From positions 434,001 to 498,000 of the forward strand of contig JAGKQI010000053.1 in assembly GCA_018806915.1 (NCBI GenBank): a stretch of DNA of 64,000 nucleotides, written 5' to 3'. Under the pieces are notes generated by a model, which had not been told where the DNA came from, did not search any database, and saw nothing but the letters and a program-made list of their open reading frames with translations. The stretch comes from Phytophthora colocasiae. Taxonomy: Eukaryota; Oomycota; Peronosporomycetes; Peronosporales; Peronosporaceae. The translations under genes were made by a program, and so were the position numbers. Of this stretch, positions 50,265 to 59,915 are shown in pieces; the stretch's first letter is position 1; each line of letters starts with the position of its first letter.

Positions 50265-51290
50265 TTACACAATATCCATGATAAGAGCTACCCCCGCAAG
50301 AACCCAGCGCGCAGGTGGCGACTTGGACTTGAGTTCCGCCAAGAAGACGTACGTTGGACCAAGGAACTCCGTCTTGTAGCACGGACACACATACGAGCCC
50401 TTGACGTCCAGCTTGTCGGCAGCCACAGCCTTGCAATTGATGACAGGCATCGGAGAAAACATTTCCTTGGGATGCGACCTATCCACCGTGTTGTTCTGGA
50501 TGTCCCAACGCGCACCCATGAGGAACAACCCGTGGATGTAGGCCCCATCTCGAGATGGAGCGTCCACTTCTCCGTTTCGTCGTTTAAGCACGTCCGTCTG
50601 GATCACGAGCTTGTCGAGTTCCCACTGGTTCTTCTGGGCCGTGACCTGCATGATAGCCGTCAAAAACGACTGCGGGTTGACCATGCCTGACAGCCACGTT
50701 ACGCGAGGGATGTCGGCCGGGTTCTGCGTCCATTCCTCCAGTTGTTGCAGTCGAGCTTCGAGGTTCGTCAACCAAGACCCAAGCGGACGCATCGACGGGA
50801 AGGCAAGCTTCTCCCACGACTTGGGCACTCGATCCAGGAACAGACTCTCCTACACAGCCTCCATGGCGTCCGACATGGTGAGTTCGCCTGCAAACCCCAG
50901 GGACAATTCATTCAGCGAGCGCACCACTTCAGCCAACAATCCGTTCATGGCCTCGCACTCCTGGATAAACACATTCTGGTACGGCCCCATCTCCTCCAAG
51001 CTCCGTGCAATCTCATCGCACTCGAACTTCTTCTCGCCCACACGAGACAACACCATCTCCAAACTTGCTTTGCCAGCTCCAACGGACTCATGGCCGCGTC
51101 TCCTGCTGCTGCGTCTCGAGGCTGCAGCTCCATCAGAGTCCGGAAGAGATTCTCCGACTGAGTCGTACGGAAGTCGATCTCCGGCTCAATGTGCTCTAGT
51201 AGTTTTTCCCGTTTGGACGCCATATACATGTATATCTAGACGATGTTGATAACCAGAGTCTCCACTAGGAATCGGATGCGGACGGAGTCG
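50265..51290 (-). pseudogene. Dynein heavy chain tail pseudogene, copy D
   Basis: On the minus strand the C-terminal 187 codons (50828-50265) are uninterrupted: PKSWEKLAFPSMRPLGSWLT, IMQVTAQKNQWELDKLVIQT, GAYIHGLFLMGARWDIQNNT, PMPVINCKAVAADKLDVKGS and GVALIMDIV. Upstream, CAG to TAG at about 50850 interrupts MEAVQESLF, and a one-base loss near 51062 shifts the frame. About 45 bp are missing between LEHIE and EIDFRTTQ. Similarity to copy B continues weakly to about 51290. It is the best-preserved dynein C-terminus in the window and faces RxLR gene 3. Confidence 0.86.
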
Positions 51291-51803
51291 TTCGTACTGA
51301 ATTGAACGAGATGTCAGAGACACAGACGGTAGCAGAGGCAGTGAAGACATCCACACCTACTTCTCCGGTCCACCGTACTATCGCCATTTCTAAAAAGTGG
51401 GCATAGCGGAAAAAGTTTTTAGAGTTAGCAAGCATGGCGCACACCATTAGAAAGCTGAAGGCGCAAGGTATGTGCCCCCGGACTTCCTGCTGAAACGGAG
51501 CCTTCGTTTGAATGGTAGAATAACTTTTGTCTTGCGTCTGAGAGGAGCCGTAAGGTTAAATTTCGTAATTCGGTCAATTTTTAGCGATAATCAATCGCAC
51601 TTTTACACGAGCGGTAGGAGCTAATTGACTCCGTCCTGGCAAACCGATATTGTCTGTAAACGCTTCAATGGGCTAAAAATTGATCGCGCGCCAGCGAGGT
51701 TTTATTGCAGCATGGCACCTAGTTACCAAGCCAGCGGAATAAAATACGCCAATCATCGCGAAGTGAAGAATAAGACGGCGATTTATTTTTTTGAACCCTC
51801 AAA
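51291..51803. other. Unassigned spacer
   Basis: The first 150 bases may still be diverged dynein-copy sequence (FNSVRTTPSASDS on the minus strand echoes the equivalent region of copy C). Beyond 51450 I see nothing recognisable. Confidence 0.35.
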
Positions 51804-52175
51804 TTAGACTGTAAGCTGTGATTGGCATAAGTGACGGTAGCCATTAGCAACTATGCTGTCTGCAACTGGCAACGCAATCGGTGACGTTCCGTTGCGCATG
51901 TGGAACTTCTGCACGCGTGGTAGGCTGTAGTCATTGCCCCCCTTGCACCCAATGACCAAACCTAGTACTTTTTGTAATGTCAAAAAGCACTTATCTAAAG
52001 TATGGTAGCTTACCTTAGCAAATGAGGCCTTCACGGCAGCAATTAGGCCGCCTGCGGCAGCTGCGGCAATACTGCCACGTGGGAGGCAGCCACCAACCGA
52101 TCGCTGCGCAAGATATAGCGCTACGGCCACCTTGACGTGTGGGGTAAGGTCGGTCTGGTTTCGACGGCGAGGCAT
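51804..52175 (-). pseudogene. Possible Tc1/mariner-type transposase N-terminal fragment
   Basis: The frame starts MPRRRNQTDLTPHVKVAVAL and continues LPRGSIAAAAAGGLIAAVKA, reminiscent of the DNA-binding helix-turn-helix start of oomycete Tc1/mariner-superfamily transposases. The second half (VLGLVIGCKGGNDYSLPRVQ) is not recognisable, and no catalytic domain follows. The assignment is tentative. Confidence 0.35.
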
Positions 52176-53084
52176 GCTGGCGTTGTTTGTGAAGTCCAGG
52201 GTGAAAGGAATAGTGAATTGAGTTTAGTGTTGGCGGCAACGCCGACAGCAGTGGTTGGCGACAGTGAAAGCGCGCGAAAAGTTATGCATGTCAAAGCTTC
52301 AGATTAGGCGCCAAACAAAAACAGCAAGACAAGTTATTTTTTACCAATCAAATACTGCTAACAATTTTGTGTGGCTCACCAAAAAACCTAATGGGCGATA
52401 GTACGGTGGACCGGAGAAGTAATGTACTACGATTCTCGCACACCCATAAAAGGGGCGCCCCTTACTCCGATTTGAAGCGCGCACTGATCGTAATCGCTGT
52501 GATTTTCAGCCAATCGAGCGGTGTTGACGTAGGAGTCACACCCTGCACAAGCGCCGCGGTTTTGATCCCGTAATCAGAGCTTTATCGCGGTGGTGCGCTC
52601 GCAGCAAGCGCTTCTCCACTGTGAGGCGTGGCGGATATGTTCATGAAGATGCCATCTATCTGTACGCCAAGATTGGGCCAAGTTCCGCCGCTTGCTTCGT
52701 TATAATGGGCTCGCCGAGTCTTCTGCACATTCTGCACAACTGTCAAAGTATATATAGATTATTGCAGTGAATATGCTAAACTGCAGTGTAGAGATTTCCC
52801 TCAGTTTTCTGCCGCGGTCCTTTTTGCCTTCGCTTTTTCTTGCAACCACATAGCCGGGCCATTTTGATTACTATTACTATTTTTCTATTGGGAAAGTAAT
52901 ATTATGCTGTTACATAGTATTATGCTGTTAGCTAGTATTACTATGCGTTATTATAGTTCGGATAAATATATGAATACTACCTACTTTTTATTTTTGCGAA
53001 CTAAACTATATAAAATTTCAAAGGTTTTTCACCGCTAGCGCTAGCCACAATGCGCTTTCGGGGCTGAAAATTGGCACGAGCGCC
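52176..53084. other. AT-rich intergenic stretch
   Basis: No gene is seen. Short direct repeats of TATTATGCTGTTA(C/G) occur at 52900-52935, and the sequence around 52930-53030 is strongly AT-rich with TATAAAA. GCTAGCGCTAGC, a 12-base palindrome, lies at about 53034-53045. Confidence 0.4.
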
Positions 53085-53825
53085 TGTGCTGACCGAGTCA
53101 TCGTTTGAGGAGAAGTTGCCACCGACCCCTGAGGAATTCGTCGAGGCTGGCGACCAGTTGGCGTACAAAGATCTTTACGTGGCGTTGGGAGAGTGCATAT
53201 TCAAGTCTCAGACGTCCTTATCTTCTAGAGCACAAGTAGCTCCTCGTTACACGTGTAGTTGAATGATCTGGGCAACTATCTGGACAAAATGATATAGAAT
53301 GCAGAGATACTAACCCAAAGAAGATAATGTCGTTGATGCATACTCGATCTAGTCTGAAGAAACTGATGGATGAGGCCGTGGAAGGGTCATTGATCAGCTA
53401 CTACACTAACTTCCACTCTGGAAGGCCATTTAGCACAGTCGAGAAGAAAATCTGGAGGTTACCGGATCTCTGCGAGAGCACCAGTACACGCCCAGTTCCG
53501 TCGTAACTGGCCAAATGACACTTCGTTCAACTCAATTGTGAACACGACGAACGGGCCCTCCGCATCTAATTCCTAGTAGAGACGGTATCCAGCACCGGAA
53601 TGGGTAAAACGACGGTTCTGAAGAACTTTTACGAGTCTTGTTCTTCAGTACGAGCTAGATCGGACTGGATTGTCCCCAATAGCATCCACTTGATGCCGCG
53701 TTGGCTGCTAGCACCGGAGAGAAACTGCCTGAATTCGTGTTCAAAGGTTCGCACAAGAACTTCCGCTTCTTCCGTACGTCGGATCCGTCCAACTTCGGAG
53801 TGCTTAACCGCGACATTAACCCCTC
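53085..53825 (+). pseudogene. Dynein heavy chain tail pseudogene, copy C (5' part only)
   Basis: The start (FEEKLPPTPEEFVEAGDQLA, then YKDLYVALGECIF) equals copy B from 29170. Further on, RARSDWIVPNSIHLMPRWLL in one frame and LPEFVFKGSHKNFRFFRTSD in another correspond to the dynein AAA6 region around the conserved NIHL motif. Stops and indels are frequent. Similarity stops abruptly at about 53825, within the codons after NFGVLNRDI, where unrelated transposon sequence begins. Confidence 0.78.
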
Positions 53826-54390
53826 TAACCCGGTATTCTGTATCCTACAGAATAATATATCTCACAGGATTTACACCTTTTCACTGGCAAAAAGAAAACG
53901 CAACCAGTATTATAGTTATGGAAACACTCATCTCATTGTGTACCAGAAACGATGTCCTGTGTGCTGTGAGGGAATCATACTCACCGCGCACCAAAAACTC
54001 TTGTCGCTTTGTACATGTAGCAAGATGTCCTTTCATGTGTGCCTTCAGCACACTAAAACCCTCGATTGCGTTACACATAGGACTATATGGCGCTAAACGA
54101 AGAATGACTAGCTTGTTGCTGTTGACAATGCCATCGGCAACGAGCTTTTCCCGGGCTAGCGTTTCCACTTGGCTTCGCAGGTGGCGAGGAAGCGCTGGCG
54201 AATAAGGACCAGCCATTTTGCTTGAGAAACATTGCTTTAAAATCGTACTTACCAGAGAAAATATTACGTTGCACGAGTGATTAAAAACCACTATGCTTAG
54301 AAAATATGCCATTCTGCCCGAGAAAAGGTGTATTGTCTTTTTCATCCAAATTTGTAGAACCTGGGTAGAATTTAGGATAAGTTTTGAATC
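53826..54390 (-). pseudogene. Deleted Tc1/mariner-type transposase relic
   Basis: On the minus strand, MAGPYSPALPRHLRSQVETL (near 54214) looks like a transposase N-terminus. It runs directly into the C-terminal catalytic end, LRLAPYSPMCNAIEGFSVLK, where PYSP.xNPIE.xxSxxK is the usual third-acid motif. REKLVADGIVNS lies between, so the core is deleted. A trailing part reads FLVRGEYDSLTAHR. No clean terminal repeats were found. Confidence 0.55.
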
Positions 54391-54409
54391 GATTTGATCC
54401 GGCCTTTGA

Positions 54410-54424
54410 CCAATCAGAGGTCAC
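54410..54424 (+). promoter_or_regulatory. Left CCAAT-type inverted motif of the two-gene transposon
   Basis: CCAATCAGAGGTCAC occurs here and in inverse at 56936-56950, inside longer imperfect inverted repeats (ATCGATT-rich sequence lies outside both). It is 27 bases upstream of the ATG of the 330-residue protein. The symmetric placement suggests that the terminal repeats carry promoters for both convergent genes. Confidence 0.5.
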
Positions 54425-54451
54425 GGCGAGCACTTTGCACTTCTTCTAGCA

Positions 54452-55444
54452 ATGACCACAGAAACTTCGGTGCAGCGCAGCTCTCCTCGACGCGTTTCGC
54501 TCGACGCCAACTCACCCAACCAAGGCCAGGCAGCCCAAGTCACCAATTCTCGGTTCTCGCCGTACCAGAGCCGAAGTCCACAACAAGTGAGACGAAGCCC
54601 ACGTCTCGAGCAGCAGCAAGAGGCAGTTTCCACACACGATCCGTTGATCAAACTTTCAGTCGATGTGCGATTGAAAAACACTGTTAATCAGCGTCTATCA
54701 TCATCGGGGCGGTTGGGCACGCACAGAATTCTTTGCGACACATGGGAGGAGGTGAAGAGCAGGCTTTGGGACGTCATCCAGCGCGAGTTGAAGCCCCTGG
54801 CTGCTCTGAATGGAGCCCCACCAACCTGGAAAGCTGATGAGTGTGAGCCAGCGATCGAGATGTTCGAAAAGTACACTTCGATGCGCATGAACACTAAGGT
54901 ACTGGATCCATGGTCAAGCGCGAAAGATCGTCGATATCTGTCCAAAAACAAGGATGAATCAGTCGTTCTCTCTGCCTACAAGTACGGTAACGAGATATCA
55001 ACCGTTAGCCAGCTTGCGGAATTTGAAGACCAGTGCATTGGTCCCGCTGCAACTGACCGAGGAGGAGCTGCGACGGAAGAACTTCACCAAATCATGATCA
55101 CTACGCTGAAGGAGAAATGGAGCAGTACAATTACAGCACAGGAGATGTCGTGGCGTCTGTGGGCTTCTCTCATTCTGAAAAAGCCAAGACCTCAGCACGA
55201 TCGAGAAATTGCCAAGGGGCCGCCACCAAATTTGGTGGCTCAATTCAGATCCGTGGCAAACGGGAGCGACCAACACCTGCAGCGTCTTCAACGTAGTGTG
55301 ACAATGGCGAAGAAGGTCGTGGAAAGCATGCAGGCTAAGATCAAACACTTCGAGCAATCTGTTCAAGTGCTGCAGACAGCAATCGTGTCGATGAACGAGA
55401 TGCTGGTGAACCAATTGGATGTGATTGAGGCAATGGGGATGTAG
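54452..55444 (+). CDS. Accessory protein of a two-gene DNA transposon (unknown function)
   Basis: The 330-residue protein starts at ATG 54452, soon after the left inverted motif. Residues 1-70 are disordered and Ser/Arg/Gln-rich with an SPRLEQQQ patch. Residues 90-240 form a probable globular, Trp-containing domain (CDTWEEVKSRLWDVIQRELK, EMSWRLWASLILKKPRP). Residues 265-330 form a coiled coil (HLQRLQRSVTMAKKVVESMQ). No stop interrupts it. It converges on the transposase gene, with 111 bp between the stops. A DNA-binding or assembly partner of the transposase is plausible but not shown. I recognise no family. Confidence 0.65.
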   Translation: MTTETSVQRSSPRRVSLDANSPNQGQAAQVTNSRFSPYQSRSPQQVRRSPRLEQQQEAVSTHDPLIKLSVDVRLKNTVNQRLSSSGRLGTHRILCDTWEEVKSRLWDVIQRELKPLAALNGAPPTWKADECEPAIEMFEKYTSMRMNTKVLDPWSSAKDRRYLSKNKDESVVLSAYKYGNEISTVSQLAEFEDQCIGPAATDRGGAATEELHQIMITTLKEKWSSTITAQEMSWRLWASLILKKPRPQHDREIAKGPPPNLVAQFRSVANGSDQHLQRLQRSVTMAKKVVESMQAKIKHFEQSVQVLQTAIVSMNEMLVNQLDVIEAMGM

Positions 55445-55555
55445 CGATACCACCAGATAGTATGGACGCCACGTCAGCATTGGCAGCTATTCCTAATCAA
55501 GAGGACGTTGACCATGACTAGATCAACCAGTTCTTGCTCAGAATAAGTTTGAAAG

Positions 55556-56716
55556 CTAAACATGCATCTCTACCACACTAGTTCTGTCTTCATCACTTGA
55601 GCTCTCGTCGTCATCATAATCAGGATCACCTCGCTCCGAAAACTCCAGCAAGTCGTTGGCAGCGAATTGCTCAGCTCGCGGTGTGCTTATGTACTCGTCC
55701 CCCAAGGCCGTCATAGGATTAAACTCACCAGTAACACTCCACCCACAGCGCTCGAAAATATTGGTCATGTCGAAGTCTTGGAACTGCTGAAGAACATTTG
55801 CAATAAGAACGGCTTGGTTTTGCTTGGAGCCCTCAACGTATTGCCGCTTGAACGATTTCTTAATCAAGCCAAAAAGATACTCGATGGGGTTGTAGAATGG
55901 GCAGTATGCAGGAAGAAAGATGGGAACTATCCCTAGCGATCGCAGGTAGTAGACAATGTCAGGGTGGCAATGAATCTTGGCACCGTTCAGAATCCATATC
56001 GAGCCGCTCCCTGGATACTGGTGAACAGTTTTCCCAGAATGGGCATGCACGCGGCAGCACTCAATGAAGTGGGAGCGGTCAAAAGTACCATCCGTATGGA
56101 ATGTTTCCACAAGACCATCCAAGGCGATAAAGCAAAGCAAGGACACGCGTGCTTTCCGGTTGAACTCCCCACGAAACGCTAGTTTCTTCCCCTTCAAGCA
56201 GTAACCACGTGAGCGCAGCATGCCCCTGTTATCAAAGCTAACTTCATCGAGGAACTGAATATTCATTTGACACCACTTAATCGTGCTGAGCTCCAGCGTA
56301 AAACGAACAATGTCGTTGATCTTGATGTTCATCGCCCGTCGCTCAAGAATTTTCCATGTAAGACCATGCTGCCGCAGTGCCCTCCACACCGTGAAAATTG
56401 AAATAAAGCGCGTAAACTTTTCTTCAAACGCAGTTTTCGCTTCGTCGAGAAACGCAACTGGATTACTTGAGTAGAAGTCCAGCAGCCACTTTCGCTGCTC
56501 TGCTGTGAACTGATTAGTCTGCTTAGTAGTACGGCGCTGGTAGTCGTTGTCAGACTCGAAACGCTGAATCCAGTTTGAAATGGTGTTGATGTGCTTGTTG
56601 TAGATCGTTGCCAGTCGCTGTTTTGACAAGCCCAGATAGAAGTAGCCATAAAGAGCGTGCATGATAGTATTTGTCGACGCGTGACGGCCATTGACCGCTT
56701 GCTGAATGCTTGCCAT
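55556..56716 (-). CDS. Tc1/mariner-superfamily (DD34E-like) transposase with Asp-to-Asn change
   Basis: I chose ATG 56716 (386 residues). The frame is open to 56905 without ATG and there encodes a Leu-rich repeat-like stretch. Residues 20-60 form a helix-turn-helix (LSKQRLATIYNKHINTISNW). The catalytic domain has the first Asp at 157 (IQFLDEVSF), Asn at 244 (WILNGAKIH) where an Asp is expected, and Glu at 279 (CPFYNPIEYLFGLIKK); 34 residues separate 244 and 279. The C-terminus is acidic (DPDYDDDESSSDED). The long open frame is preserved, but loss of the second acid should abolish cleavage, unless AAC is a recent change. It converges with the accessory gene. Confidence 0.8.
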   Translation of the reverse strand: MASIQQAVNGRHASTNTIMHALYGYFYLGLSKQRLATIYNKHINTISNWIQRFESDNDYQRRTTKQTNQFTAEQRKWLLDFYSSNPVAFLDEAKTAFEEKFTRFISIFTVWRALRQHGLTWKILERRAMNIKINDIVRFTLELSTIKWCQMNIQFLDEVSFDNRGMLRSRGYCLKGKKLAFRGEFNRKARVSLLCFIALDGLVETFHTDGTFDRSHFIECCRVHAHSGKTVHQYPGSGSIWILNGAKIHCHPDIVYYLRSLGIVPIFLPAYCPFYNPIEYLFGLIKKSFKRQYVEGSKQNQAVLIANVLQQFQDFDMTNIFERCGWSVTGEFNPMTALGDEYISTPRAEQFAANDLLEFSERGDPDYDDDESSSDEDRTSVVEMHV

Positions 56717-56935
56717 CGTTGTTGGGTTGATATTTGAGGTACACTTTGGCCGACCCAAGCAGATTTCCCAATGCCACAAGGCCGACTCTAGCAGCTTCAA
56801 TAAGCCCACACGGTGCAACTCGACCAACTCTAACAGCTTCAGGGAGGCCTTGTGGTACAGCTCCGTCGACTTTAGCAGCTCGAGGAACGGGGTGCGGACC
56901 AGCAACTCTGGTGTTCACGATGGCTACACCGGCAA

Positions 56936-56950
56936 GTGACCTCTGATTGG
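56936..56950 (-). promoter_or_regulatory. Right CCAAT-type inverted motif of the two-gene transposon
   Basis: The minus strand reads CCAATCAGAGGTCAC, the inverse partner of 54410-54424. It lies 220 bases upstream of the transposase ATG. The intervening stretch contains imperfect repeats of about 40-55 bases (GAAGCTGTTAGAGTTGGTCG and variants). Confidence 0.5.
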
Positions 56951-57155
56951 CTAAATATGGCGTGAATCGATACAAAATCGATTCGCAAAATCGATTCGAT
57001 TCATGCCATCCTCACAATTTCGAATGGAACTCACAATACATCCAGCATTCTTTTTCAACCACGTATGATTCGTTTATTTCCGAAGTAGTTTTCCTAAGTA
57101 GAACCATTTCAGCTTTGACCCCAAGGACGAGAAGCCACGGTGCAACGAGATAAGC

Positions 57156-57392
57156 ATGACTACGCGGAGCGGAAGTGCAGCAGACGTCCCTCGTGGGACT
57201 AGTGATGGTACGTGTAGAGTTCAATTGCGAGACATTTCACTAGAGGATTGAGGTGGCTAATACGTGCTGTCTGTGCGCCTAGTGTATGAATCTGTAGACG
57301 CATTGGCTGGTGGTGGTGTTTCAACAGAGGAATTAGCTGATGGTGATGATGTTGATGATGACCAACCAAGTGATGAATCAGATGACTCCGTA
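57156..57392 (+). pseudogene. 5' end of a spliced gene interrupted by gypsy-3
   Basis: ATG at 57156 begins MTTRSGSAADVPRGTSD. A 75-bp intron (57208-57282) has donor GTACGT and acceptor CCTAG. Exon 2 continues in frame with VYESVDALAGGGVSTEELAD and an acidic Asp-rich stretch up to the gypsy-3 insertion at 57393. After the insertion the frame can be followed from 63388 (EEVRDSHGAVLTRAASF) to a TAG near 63561. I do not recognise the product. The coherent splicing supports a real gene or transposon ORF before disruption. Confidence 0.5.
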
Positions 57393-57708
57393 TGTAACGG
57401 GGTTACATTGAAGAGTGACTTTAGTCACTCTTCCGAAGTGGATACATTTGGTGTGTCACACATCATGGTGACACGTGGCAGGTGGCTCCGCAGCCACCTA
57501 TCACCTTCTATATAGGTTACACTATAGATATCTTTTAGTTTGTATTGCAGGCCAAGCTAACAAGTATCTATAATATATTCAGTCTTAAATATACCTAATC
57601 TTTAGTTAGTCTCCCCAAGTCTTTGGGGACCGAGTGAACTGCCGTTCACTAGGAGTTTGTATACTCCAAGCCTTCCTCTGTGTGAAGTGCTGTGTGAACC
57701 CCGTCACA
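57393..57708 (+). repeat. gypsy-3 5' LTR
   Basis: This is the 316-bp LTR. It contains TATATAGG at 57509-57516, a probable TATA box, and a palindromic GAGTGACTTTAGTCACTC near 57412-57429 that could bind bZIP-type factors (TGACT..AGTCA). Confidence 0.93.
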
Positions 57709-57783
57709 CTTGGTAGCACTTGTAGTCAATCCTACGCCTATACGGGTAGATTGATTACCTGAATCCTCTGTGGCCAGAAGTAG

Positions 57784-58797
57784 TTGGCCACCATGGATCG
57801 AAGTGAGTTTCCTCACTTGACCGACTCTCAGTTTGAGTCGGTCCGGAAGATGGCGGGCATCTTTGGGATGGATGCCTTCCGAAGCTTGGCGGCGGCGACG
57901 CCGGCCGAGCAGGTCGAACGCGTGGCGGCGTTCGACATGTACGAACGTGGGCTCATTGAGCACGTTCGAGGAACCTTTGAGGCTCCTGTGGTTGAACCGA
58001 GGCCGGTTCAACCCAAGCCTTTAAGACTCAAGGTTCTTCCCTATGAAGGGAAAGAAGGTGAAAACCTTCACTTCTGGATCCGAGAAGTTGAGCTCGCCAT
58101 GGAGGCGGCTCTCATCTCGGTGGAGCGACTTCGGGTCGCTTTCGCGCTGTCTAACCTCGGGGGTCGAGCGAAGACATGGGCGTACACGCGCGAAGCGACG
58201 TCGCCTGGATGTTTTACATCCTGGGCCCAGCTGTGCGAACAGCTTCGGGCCGCATTCCTCCCGGCGAACTACGAGTATCGCCAGCGGTCACGCTTCCTAG
58301 CCTGCAAGCAAGGGAAACGTGACCTGCACGAGTACATCCAAGAGATGCGCGTTCTCGCGGCATCTCTGGTAGGGAACCCCCTACCTGAACACATCCAAGT
58401 AACTGTGTTCATGGACGGCTTAAGAGTAAGCCCGGCCCGCACGCAACTGTTCCGCGTGCAGGTCAACACGATGGAGGAGGCGATTCAAGTCGCGCTCCAG
58501 GAGGAGTACAGCCATACACAGGCTCAGACTCCTGCCTCTGCGTGGCAAGGCCACAGCGGGCCGACGACGGCGTCGGCCAGTGCTCCTGGGAATGGAGCAG
58601 GCTCGGGACCAGCCCCTATGGACTTGGGGCTCGCCGAGCAGAAACGCATCCGCTGTTTCGAGTGCGGGCGTTTCGGACACTTCGCACGTGTCTGCCCCTC
58701 TGGGGGGCAATGGAAGAGGTCTTCCGAGCCTCAAGGCTCTAAGGGCCGCTGGAAGAAGCCGGCGCCCAAGAGCCAGGGGAACTCCGGGGACCAGTAG
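57784..58797 (+). CDS. gypsy-3 Gag
   Basis: The 337-residue Gag reads MATMDRSEF in its first in-frame codons, with an ATG at 57793. It has a capsid-type helical domain (LHFWIREVELAMEAALISVE, FALSNLGGRAKTWAYTREAT, HEYIQEMRVLAASLVG) and one CCHC knuckle (CFECGRFGHFARVC) near residue 295, followed by a basic tail. It matches the retrotransposon Gag family in length and order. The stop at 58795-58797 separates it from the protease frame, which is -1 relative to gag. Confidence 0.88.
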   Translation: MATMDRSEFPHLTDSQFESVRKMAGIFGMDAFRSLAAATPAEQVERVAAFDMYERGLIEHVRGTFEAPVVEPRPVQPKPLRLKVLPYEGKEGENLHFWIREVELAMEAALISVERLRVAFALSNLGGRAKTWAYTREATSPGCFTSWAQLCEQLRAAFLPANYEYRQRSRFLACKQGKRDLHEYIQEMRVLAASLVGNPLPEHIQVTVFMDGLRVSPARTQLFRVQVNTMEEAIQVALQEEYSHTQAQTPASAWQGHSGPTTASASAPGNGAGSGPAPMDLGLAEQKRIRCFECGRFGHFARVCPSGGQWKRSSEPQGSKGRWKKPAPKSQGNSGDQ

Positions 58798-59600
58798 GGG
58801 CGGGGCGCCCTACTGGGGAAACACTAAGTCCCCATGCGGGTGGTGCGGGAGGCACACGCAGTGGAGACTTAGCCCCAGAGAGTCTTGGGACTCTCAAAGC
58901 GGAGAAGGGCAGCGGTGGGCTGCTGGTGGTACACGCGAGTGTACGGGGGTTTAACAACCCCTTTAGAGTCTTGATAGACTCTGGGGCGAGCAAGAACTTT
59001 GCTCGCCGACAAACTGTCGCAAGGAATCGCGGCAACTTTGAGGACGCTCTACGTGAGAGCGAGGGAAGTGGGCTAGTCGCCGTACGACTAGCCGATGGTA
59101 CGGTGGTGGAAGTACCAAAGGTCCAGGTGGACCTGGCTGTGAAGTTTGAGGACTTTGACAGCGTGGAGTCGTTCATTGTCCTCGAGATGGACAATTACGA
59201 CTTGATCCTAGGGATGCCGTGGCTTGAGAAGCACAAGCCCTGGATCGATTGGCGCGGCAAAGCCATTGGGGCTAGCCGGCCTGCAGTCTCTGACAGAGCT
59301 TTGGTGAGTCATGTTCCCACCTCTGTCAGGACTAAGGGCGTTCGCTGGAACCGCCAGGACGCGGCAGCGTCCGAGGAGTATTTGGGGGATGGTGTAGTCG
59401 GTGCTACATCGCCCCACACGAGAAGTGATCGTGGGCCATGGATGGCCGGGGCAACGGGCGGAGGCCCTTGCCCTACGTGCGGGTCTGCAACGATAGCAGG
59501 GCCCCACGCACGAAGTCGCAGCGACGTACAGGCTGCGACTGTGGTAGTGCCCGAGAGCACTAACCAGGTGGGTAACTTAGGTCCACAAGCGGATGCATGA
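58798..59600 (+). CDS. gypsy-3 protease
   Basis: The -1 frame is open across the gag stop and has no ATG before the active site. It encodes an aspartic protease: FRVLIDSGASKNFARRQTVA, then VRLADGTVVEVPKVQVDLAV and YDLILGMPWLEKHKPWID. The frame ends with TGA at 59598-59600. The pol frame continues in phase directly afterwards, so this TGA either is a nonsense change or is read through. How ribosomes enter the frame is unclear; no canonical slippery heptamer is seen at the gag stop. Confidence 0.8.
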
Positions 59601-59915
59601 GTTCCGCAGGAAGCCAAGATGGCTCGCGATGTCGAAGTAGTGGCATCGTCAGGCGTACGAGAAGTAGTTCGACGCCAGGTCGCTCAGACCATAACTGATG
59701 CGGGTAACAGGGTTCCGCATGGAGCCACGAGGGCTCGTGATGCCGAAGTAGTGGCATCACCAGGCGTGAGAGAAGTAGTTCCACGCAAGGTCGCTCAGAC
59801 CATAACTGATCAGGAAGACACCAAGGGTGCTTCCGATGCGGGTAACGCAGTTCCGCACGGAGCCATGAGGGCTCGTGATGCCATCGTAGTGGCATCACCG
59901 GGCGTGGGTAAGTTA
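59595..59915 (+). repeat. Three imperfect tandem repeats in the gypsy-3 protease-RT linker
   Basis: Units beginning near 59598, 59697 and 59834 each encode a variant of VPHGATRARDAEVVASPGV, the first two followed by REVV.R..AQTITD. Unit lengths are roughly 80-140 bases. The in-frame TGA lies at the start of the first unit, where the other units read GGGTAAC. Such repeats are likely a variable spacer. Confidence 0.75.

Noticed and set aside
58785..58800. Possible -1 slippery site at the gypsy-3 gag stop
   Set aside because: The protease frame is -1 and open, but the codons before the stop (TCC GGG GAC CAG) do not form a slippery heptamer and no obvious stem follows; the mechanism was left open.
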